From Phytomonas francai (lineage: Eukaryota; Euglenozoa; Kinetoplastea; Trypanosomatida; Trypanosomatidae): a stretch of DNA of 64,000 nucleotides. The translations under genes and the position numbers were made by a program. This document shows positions 58,028 to 64,000 of this stretch, piece by piece; the first letter of the stretch is position 1, and each line of letters opens with the position of its first letter. Under the pieces are notes generated by a model. The model saw only the letters and a program-made list of their open reading frames with translations, ran no database searches and was not told the origin of the DNA. The DNA lies in contig MJCC01000001.1 of assembly GCA_001766655.1 (NCBI GenBank), forward strand, positions 1,723,171 to 1,787,170, read 5' to 3'.

Positions 58028-58510
58028 AAGGCACCACACTTCGTGGGCGTGGAAGAATCCACGGAGTTTCTGTTAACTATATAAAACAATGGATCATATT
58101 AGCTATCCTTGGAGAAAACGTGCAATGCGTTTTTACGCATTTAACTGCAGCCTGTCTACATACAAAGGATTGCATTATTTACATCTCGAAAAACGTTCAT
58201 ACGAACAACGAAGCGCATGGGCGCTCGTGCTTTACATAAATAACAAACAAGAAACAAAAAGCAATAACGCGAGACAATCGTTCAAGACATTTGCACTGGT
58301 GAGGGGGAAGTAGGGGTGGGCGCATTTCAACGCGCCAGTCCTGTGCAAGCGTTCAGTGCGGGCCTCGCTCCCTCACCCTGCGCGCGTAGTGCCTGCGGCC
58401 CGCACGCCCCTCGCGAACGCGGCATCGCGGCCCGCGTGCACGACGCACGCCGGCGTACGCCCGGGCCACCCATCACGAACGGCCCATCCGCGTCGCCTCC
58501 ACGCAGAGGG

Positions 58511-58556
58511 GAGGGAAACCCATGGGGTTGGATGCTTTCACAATCATGTTTCCCTC
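58511..58556. repeat. 9-bp inverted repeat in the DENN 3' region
   Basis: GAGGGAAAC at 58511-58519 pairs with GTTTCCCTC at 58548-58556 around a 28-base loop. It lies 37 bases past the DENN stop codon on the coding strand, in the presumed 3' UTR. A stem this short may be chance. Confidence 0.5.
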
Positions 58557-58592
58557 GGTGACGAGAGGGGAGAAGAAACATAAAAGGCATGC

Positions 58593-60026
58593 TCACTTAT
58601 CGTCGTCGTCTGAGCCCCGCCGAGTACATGGAATGCACGATGATATACCAAGGGCGCTGCGCTTCTTTTCATCATAGCCGCCCTCGACGAGCTTGTCACC
58701 ACGGTTTAGGACCTTGGGTCCGTCAAAATGTGTTTCGTGTCGTTTGAGGTATCCACCGCCGTCTTCCTCCTCCTTGATGAGCTTCGCGTAAAGTTCTGGT
58801 GAAAACGCCGGGTCGCATCGCAGCAGGGCTACGATGAACTCGTTATCCAGCCAGTAATCATCTTTCGATTCCAAACATTTTTTAATAGCATTGCAAAGAA
58901 AGAACAGATTCCGAGACTTGGATATTCTTTTGTAAAACTTCGAACAATCGATCCCTTTTTTTGCTGCTTTATAATTCATAAAATCATCGGACTTCAGATT
59001 GATGTACATTTTGGCGTAGTAGCTCAATAGCATCCGACACAGATCGTGCGTCGCATTGGCATCGGGAGTGCGTTTCTTAAGCTTTTTGAGTTTTGCTCGT
59101 AAATCGCTTAGCTCGCCTGAATGTGGAAGTGGGCATTTCTCAGACCTTATATACATAATGCCTTCGCATTTACCATTTTCGTCTAGCTCCAAAACTGTAT
59201 AAGATCCTGTTAGATACTCATCGTATAGCTTAAATTGATCCGTTAGCATACCGAAGAAGATCGAAATAAGGGTATCTAGATATTCTTTTAATCTAGGGGT
59301 ACAAGGATAGATTATAGGGCACAGCCAATCGAAAGGGAAGATGAATGCCTGCAAGGCCATCACAACCTTCGAAACAACCGGGTAATTCGGGCCGACAATG
59401 ATGGTGGTCCTCTCCAAAAGCATGCTCGATATGATATCAAAGAGACGGTCAAGGTCGGGGAATGTCTTGAGCAGCTCCAGCGGAGAGGTGTCGATGAAAG
59501 AGTTAATCCGGTCATGGGGACGGAAAAAGTGAAATTTAGTGGCCTTTGGCGTAGGAAAACTCTCTCCTGAGAGGGGCGTTGGGGATGAAAAGAGGGCTAT
59601 CACAAGGTCACGACCCGAGTGTGAACCCTCAGTCACGAAACGGGACCCTATGGCATAAAAGAAGTTGCACCATGGGTATTTGCTTATGAATACAGCAACC
59701 TCATTGATGTTGAAACAAAGAAAGTGAAAGTAGGTGCGATTGCCTTTCTCATCAGTGGATATAAAAGTGTAGAATGCCATCTGAGATTTCTTAGTCTTAG
59801 ACAGATCCTCCAGATACAAATGAAGGGATAACGAATACTTCCTTATCACGTCATCAGGCCTAAACGGGTAGGTCCAGACCAATTCAATTATGTATTCTTT
59901 TTGTTTATTCTTCACCCATATGAAATGTGCAAAACACGAGAGGCAGCTTTCCGATGCGTCGGCGTAGCGAATATTTGTGCTGCACTTGGAGGCTGACAGC
60001 GTTCCATGTGAGTCTTTAGACTGCAT
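58593..60026 (-). CDS. DENN-domain protein
   Basis: A 477-residue protein covering the tripartite DENN module. The upstream part (about 40-180) has FAHFIWVKNKQKEYIIELVWTYP and MAFYTFISTDEKGNRTYFHFLCF. The central part (about 195-310) has LLLERTTIIVGPNYPVVSKVVMALQAFIFPFDW, where the family reads LL.ERRIIFVS.....LS....AL..LLYPF.W, then PIIYPCTPRLKEYLD. The downstream part (about 340-440) is helical. DENN proteins are exchange factors for Rab GTPases or bind small GTPases. Compared with most coding regions here the gene is AT-rich, and it ends in a short acidic tail (GSDDDDK). Start: ATG at 60026. The specific Rab cannot be inferred. Confidence 0.85.
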   Translation of the reverse strand: MQSKDSHGTLSASKCSTNIRYADASESCLSCFAHFIWVKNKQKEYIIELVWTYPFRPDDVIRKYSLSLHLYLEDLSKTKKSQMAFYTFISTDEKGNRTYFHFLCFNINEVAVFISKYPWCNFFYAIGSRFVTEGSHSGRDLVIALFSSPTPLSGESFPTPKATKFHFFRPHDRINSFIDTSPLELLKTFPDLDRLFDIISSMLLERTTIIVGPNYPVVSKVVMALQAFIFPFDWLCPIIYPCTPRLKEYLDTLISIFFGMLTDQFKLYDEYLTGSYTVLELDENGKCEGIMYIRSEKCPLPHSGELSDLRAKLKKLKKRTPDANATHDLCRMLLSYYAKMYINLKSDDFMNYKAAKKGIDCSKFYKRISKSRNLFFLCNAIKKCLESKDDYWLDNEFIVALLRCDPAFSPELYAKLIKEEEDGGGYLKRHETHFDGPKVLNRGDKLVEGGYDEKKRSALGISSCIPCTRRGSDDDDK

Positions 60027-60207
60027 AGTGGTTGTGTAGTGTTGTTAATAAAGCTTAGACCTAACCCTAAATGGACGCATCGTGGGAACAGAAATAGGAA
60101 TAGCACTAAAACCATGCATGTCGAGTACGACAGCGGGAAACCCTACTGTAACTGGTGGATTATTTACTTTTGTGTTGCAGAGTAGCGAGGGGGCATTCAC
60201 GCCAATT

Positions 60208-61389
60208 TCACAAAAACGAAGAGAAGCGGGGCCCACTTGCGGCTGCTGGTGCACCAGGAGAGGCCTGAACACGCGCGCACGCACACGCGGCGGGCAATGC
60301 CAGTCCCACTTCTTTTCCGGCGGCCTCTCGTTGGATAGCGAGGCTGGTATCCATAGGGTGGTCCCCTGCACCCCTCTCCAGTAGCTCGATTGCCTCTTCT
60401 GGTGAATTTAACATGCGCAGTGCGTAGGCTCCATGTAGATATCCTTGTACGTTCTTGGACACCTCCACTGCAAGTTTCGCAACTTCCACCGCTTCTTTGA
60501 ATTTTCTTTGACGTACCAAAAGTCCTGCTTTGAGCCCTAAAAGAGCGCCATGACGCGTAGGATTGATCACGTGGAGGATTCCGATTTCAGTACAGCAGAT
60601 CGCATTCTGAAAATCATTGCAATGCAAGTTTGCGAGAGCCATTCCAGTAATAACTTTAATAAATAATGTTATATCTATAGGTTCCTCTGCATCTTTCGAC
60701 ACCAACTGCTTGTTTAATATATCCGTGCTTGAATAGTGATGATGAACATGTTGATCCTCAATTGTATTCACTGCTTCAATGGATTTTGAGTGTAAATGTC
60801 CCTTACCCAAGAGCTCGCTGGCGGCTTCATTCTCTCTCCGAACAGCATCCTCTCCGACTTCTGCTTGAGAAGCGGACAGTCTAAGCTTCGTTATTTTATC
60901 ATGAGCGCTAATCCTTGATTGTGCCCTCTGAAGACGAACTGAGGATCCGTTTCGTTCGACTTCTTCAATCAGGTTTCGAAAGTTGTTCACAAAGGTAATC
61001 ACTAGATCATGGGGTTGCCTTTCAATGCTCGACGCTAAGCTAGATGGGTAAAGTAAATAACTAAGGGGTCTCAGTGGAATTAAATTCTTGGCTCCATACT
61101 CGAGCATTATCTTCGAAAGATGTGGAAGGATATTAGGAGTTGGACTTTTTTTTTCGATTTCTAAAAGCACCCTATGACCTGACTCAACAATAACGTCACG
61201 TGAAGTACTTTCTTGAATGACTCTTCGTTGCTCCTGTAAGCTTTCCTCAAGGACCTCGGGGACGTACTCCTTGACGCGTTCATCTTTTGTCTCTGGTTTA
61301 TTCCAAAGTGAAGTAAAAAAATCAAACTTATCCTTGCCGGGTCTTAAATTTTGCAAGAAACCTGAAAAACGCATGTATGTACGGCGCAT
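60208..61389 (-). CDS. TPR-like repeat protein, 393 residues
   Basis: Residues about 240-365 form helical pairs of the TPR type: ALANLHCNDFQNAICCTEIGI, ALLGLKAGLLVRQRKFKEAVEVAKLAVEVS and LHGAYALRMLNSPEEAIELLERG. The first 230 residues are helical and charged, with no clear repeat. A His-rich spot (QHVHHHYSS) lies near residue 225. The C-terminus (LALPAACACARVQASPGAPAAASG) is low-complexity and GC-rich, perhaps a recent extension. TPR domains mediate protein contacts; the partner is unknown. An N-terminal MRRTYMRFSGFLQNLRPG is basic and could be a mitochondrial leader, but this is weak. Start: ATG at 61389 (second ATG five codons in). Confidence 0.65.
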   Translation of the reverse strand: MRRTYMRFSGFLQNLRPGKDKFDFFTSLWNKPETKDERVKEYVPEVLEESLQEQRRVIQESTSRDVIVESGHRVLLEIEKKSPTPNILPHLSKIMLEYGAKNLIPLRPLSYLLYPSSLASSIERQPHDLVITFVNNFRNLIEEVERNGSSVRLQRAQSRISAHDKITKLRLSASQAEVGEDAVRRENEAASELLGKGHLHSKSIEAVNTIEDQHVHHHYSSTDILNKQLVSKDAEEPIDITLFIKVITGMALANLHCNDFQNAICCTEIGILHVINPTRHGALLGLKAGLLVRQRKFKEAVEVAKLAVEVSKNVQGYLHGAYALRMLNSPEEAIELLERGAGDHPMDTSLAIQREAAGKEVGLALPAACACARVQASPGAPAAASGPRFSSFL

Positions 61390-63347
61390 ATCAACCCAAC
61401 CACTTGCTTCTTAGCGTTTTCTAGAGTAATTATAGATGTTTAATTTTAGTTACGTTCTCTTCCTAATAACAACACAAAAGCTAATAACAACGAAGAGAGT
61501 AAGGAGTAGACACTAAATCAAAAACTTATATTTTAGTTTTACTCAGAATTCCTATATAAAAATTTAATCAACAGGTTTTGAAGCAATTTGTCACTCAAGA
61601 AACATGATAGTAATAAAAGCATTCTGCAACCTGAAAGAAGAAGCTAGCCCTCTTTTCACACGACAAAAATATAGATAATAAAATACTGACTGAACGGTCG
61701 AAAAACGTAAGAGAATTATTGATAGATAAGTTACTTGATTGCTTTACAAGTAACATTTCTCTGCTCGTTTGTTATTGCTATTAAATGCTTTGTGATGAGC
61801 TTATCCCGCTGAGTGTATTTAATATTTTTTAATCGTTTTGGCCTCTCTTCAGTTCCGGGCTAAGCGATCCCAGTTAGACTAAACAACTTCAATTGAAGCA
61901 AAAACGTACACAACTTTAGGAGCCAAAAGAATATCTCCTATCATAAGATAGGATCCACCTATTTAACATTTGAACACCACAAATCGACAAGCCTTCCACG
62001 CCGAGATGAAGAACCTATGCAAGCGAATTTATAGAAGAATTTGTTAACTAAGACCACAAAGTACAACATAGTTATGGAGACGTGTGTTCTTAAAAGGGTG
62101 CACTAGGGTGTAGACTACAACGACCTATACTCACATGTCGATACAATTCCTTTTTACTGCACTGAAAACACGAACCTTTTTATTGGCAAAGCATAGGCTC
62201 CGTCAAAAAATTTAACCTATGTGATTTATACATATTAACATACATATCGTAATGTCGGTGGCGTACTTCAAAATTATTGAATTTTTATAAGGTATTATGA
62301 ATTATTACGAACGTTATTCATTTAATATAATCTTAAGCACAACTGCGTACTATGTATTTCCAGCGATGGTTCGGAACCGTAATGGTTAGCTTTTCCATTA
62401 TCCTTGAACTTTTTGCGTCACAATTTACCCCCTCCCCCCTTTCCTCCCTCTCTCTAATTTATATATGCCTTCTTTATATTATTTGAACACATATTTCAAA
62501 AAATAACTCGACGTGTTAGTCTATTATATAGAAACATTGGGTACACGCAGATAGAAACTGTATGCGGCCACTGCAAAGCAAACCTCAAAGCTCTCTGAGA
62601 TGAGGATAGACTTTTTAAGGCCCCAAAACAGTATTATTCTTCTAGAAACTTGATCCGTATTTTTTGAACACGAAACTGCGACATAGAACCGTTATACCAA
62701 TATCTAAACAAAAAGAAAGCGCTTATGTAAGACCAATTAGTGTCATTCTATAAGCCAGAATTCAGGAAAAACGAAAGGTGGTTGCACACGCGTTACTCCA
62801 AGATACATAAAAATAGCCTAATAAATCGAAATGGTTAAAAAGGAAAGCCAAATTTTTAAACGATCGGTTCATCCCGATTCAGAAAAATTTATTCTTGTGA
62901 GCGCATGCAATTTAAAAAAAATTCAAGCAGATCATTGTTATTGTTTATTAGATTTAGCTTTTGCTTGCAATAACAAAAGGATAGCCTATTAGCGTCTGGT
63001 ATCCATTCTGTGTTTGGACTAGAACAAAGACTTGAAATCAGTTAATGCCCTGATAGCTTCTATGCTCTAGCAAGAAACTATTAGCAACAAATTTCGTAAA
63101 AGTGTATACATAATCAACTTCGTCACGACAAAGGATCGAAAAAACAACAACTATAGGTTATAAAGATAATAGTCAGTGTCCAATGGTAAAAGGTTACACA
63201 AGTTTTAACTTCAAATTTATTTAGCCTATCTGCATTCATATCTATATAAAACAAGCCACTTCGATAGAACAATGTGTTACCAAAATTAACAGGGTCTAAT
63301 AAGTGAAAGATGTGTATAATATTGTTTGCTATTATATATATATATAT

Positions 63348-63378
<31 letters not shown>

Positions 63379-63530
63379 CATAATCAAATAATAATAAACA
63401 ATTGAACGTCATTTTCAACTATTGCAGTATCAGCAATCAAACACTTTGACCCCCCTTCCCCCCCCACCCCACCCCGAAAAAAAAAGGACGACAATAATCC
63501 GCAAAAGGCGTTTTTATCGATCGTTTGCGT
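61390..63530. other. Largest gene-free region (2.1 kb), AT-rich
   Basis: No frame of coding character on either strand. AT-rich throughout, with a pyrimidine-rich patch on the plus strand (62428-62456), a (TA)n-(GATA)n tract at 63333-63378, and a C-rich patch (63450-63475) just past the CCHC gene's stop. Both neighbours point the same way, so this is not a strand-switch. I searched by eye for tRNA B-box sequences and found none. snoRNA or other small RNA genes cannot be excluded. Confidence 0.6.
63333..63378. repeat. (TA)n(GATA)n microsatellite
   Basis: About nine TA units followed by seven GATA units. Lies in the gene-free interval about 150 bases past the CCHC gene stop codon. Confidence 0.95.
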
Positions 63531-64000
63531 TTACTTCCCATAGGCAGTTCTATGGGAGGCTGCCTCGGAGGGGTAAGCCGCCTTCTGTGAGTGGCGATGG
63601 CAGTTCGCGCTATTGTGAAATCCGCCGCAATGGATGCAGGGGTTTGTCTTAAAGCACGACGACGCCTGGTGCCCGACCTGGCCGCACAGGTTACACTTGA
63701 GGAGCTGCGGGTGCTTTTGGTAGCAGCTCCGCGAGGTGTGTCCGAGGCCGCCGCAGAAGCCGCACCACGCGGGCCGCTGCGTCTTCTTGAAGCACTCCGC
63801 CTCGGTGTGGCCCTTGGCGTGGCAGAACGCGCAGCGGCCCGGGGGGCCGATGAAGCCCTCGAGCCAGGCCTCGTTGACCGCCGCCGAGTGCGCGTCGGCC
63901 TCGTCGGCGATGAGGGCGCCCCGGGCGTAGTGGGCGAGGTAGCGCGCCGTCAGCCCGCGCACGGCCGCCTCGGCGAGCCCGACGGCCGCCGCGGCGCGCG
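63531..64000 (-). CDS. CCHC (zinc-knuckle) nucleic-acid-binding protein, 5' end outside the window
   Basis: The last ~156 codons of a gene running off the right edge. The frame stays open to 64000; the apparent first codon at 63962 is a GTG, not a credible start. Three canonical CX2CX4HX4C knuckles are present (CAFCHAKGHTEAEC, CGFCGGLGHTSRSC, CNLCGQVGHQASSC). A fourth (CIHCGGFHNSANC) has only three residues between the second Cys and the His. CCHC proteins bind single-stranded RNA or DNA; kinetoplastid examples include UMSBP and universal RNA-binding factors, but a retroelement Gag-like protein is not excluded without the N-terminus. The upstream part is Ala-rich and very GC-rich. A short basic tail follows the knuckles. 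Confidence 0.8.
   Translation of the reverse strand, partial: RAAAAVGLAEAAVRGLTARYLAHYARGALIADEADAHSAAVNEAWLEGFIGPPGRCAFCHAKGHTEAECFKKTQRPAWCGFCGGLGHTSRSCYQKHPQLLKCNLCGQVGHQASSCFKTNPCIHCGGFHNSANCHRHSQKAAYPSEAASHRTAYGK

Larger units (their letters stand above)
57675..58592. other. Gene-free region, part GC-rich
   Basis: Continues GC-rich for about 90 bases beyond the PPR start, then AT-rich with a G10-AA-G10 run at 58006-58027, then a GC-rich block at 58320-58560 directly after the DENN stop. The plus-strand frames (57609-57830, 58316-58561) are Arg/Ala/Pro-rich GC translations without features. The second block includes a 9-bp inverted repeat (58511-58556). Confidence 0.5.

Noticed and set aside
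60060..60070. Telomere-like CCTAACCCTAA between the DENN and TPR genes
   Set aside because: Less than two hexamer units, so no more than chance is needed; no further repeats around it.
60045..60371. Possible frameshifted C-terminus of the TPR gene in an overlapping minus frame
   Set aside because: The overlapping frame shows no TPR-like continuation; the GC-rich ending of the main frame is more simply a low-complexity tail.
62368..62378. Short palindrome GGTTCGGAACC considered as a tRNA B-box
   Set aside because: Does not fit the GTTCRANNC consensus and there is no A-box or cloverleaf around it.

Overview
The window reads as nuclear DNA of a flagellated protist, most likely a kinetoplastid (Euglenozoa: a trypanosomatid or free-living relative). 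All 25 genes I accept lie on the minus strand. Each is one uninterrupted reading frame, including proteins of 1,000 to 1,476 residues. They are separated by 0.2-2.1 kb of AT-rich, microsatellite-rich DNA, and several starts are preceded by a pyrimidine tract followed by an AG. This is the usual layout of a polycistronic, trans-spliced transcription unit. The proteins are eukaryotic (TRAPP subunits, a t-SNARE, Leo1, DENN, dynein light chain, dolichol kinase, TYW4), and a galactokinase ends in a glycosomal-type tripeptide. I cannot name the species. No rRNA, tRNA, mobile element or CRISPR array was recognised, and bacterial-style operons or ribosome binding sites do not apply. Transcription runs from high to low coordinates, so gene 5' ends are at the larger coordinate.

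Layout in window order. 1-1.2 kb: gene-free. 1.2-2.8: BTB/KCTD protein with a SPRY-like tail. 3.2-7.4: TRAPPC9/Trs120. 7.8-9.5: orphan. 10.0-10.9: syntaxin-16/Tlg2. 11.8-13.3: galactokinase. 13.8-15.6: coiled-coil orphan. 15.8-17.7: EngB-type GTPase, probably mitochondrial. 18.2-22.7: large protein with a Dpy-30/RIIa-like N-terminus and an IQ motif. 23.4-25.8: MFS transporter. 27.0-28.2: membrane alpha/beta hydrolase. 28.7-30.5: orphan. 31.6-33.4: Leo1 of the Paf1 complex. 33.7-34.2: small basic protein. 34.5-36.7: pseudokinase with a Gln/Ser repeat. 37.0-37.5: TRAPPC1/Bet5. 37.7-39.5: SpoU RNA methyltransferase. 40.0-42.3: probable inactive class III cyclase. 42.6-43.0: Tctex-type dynein light chain. 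43.5-46.9: large coiled-coil protein. 47.6-49.4: dolichol kinase. 50.3-53.9: TYW4. 54.6-57.7: PPR protein. 58.6-60.0: DENN protein. 60.2-61.4: TPR protein. 61.4-63.5: gene-free. 63.5-64.0: 3' end of a CCHC zinc-finger gene.

Functionally the set is mixed, as expected for a kinetoplastid array. There are several Golgi/endosome trafficking genes (TRAPPC9, TRAPPC1, syntaxin-16, DENN), several likely mitochondrial RNA or ribosome factors (EngB-like, SpoU, PPR) and several likely flagellar proteins (Tctex light chain, Dpy-30/IQ protein, TSNAXIP1-like protein). The points most worth pursuing are the predicted dead cyclase, the predicted dead kinase, the Dpy-30/IQ protein with a degenerate phosphatase-like loop, the strongly uneven GC content inside genes, and three orphan proteins.

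For several genes the longest open frame begins at GTG or TTG. In those cases I moved the start to the first ATG.
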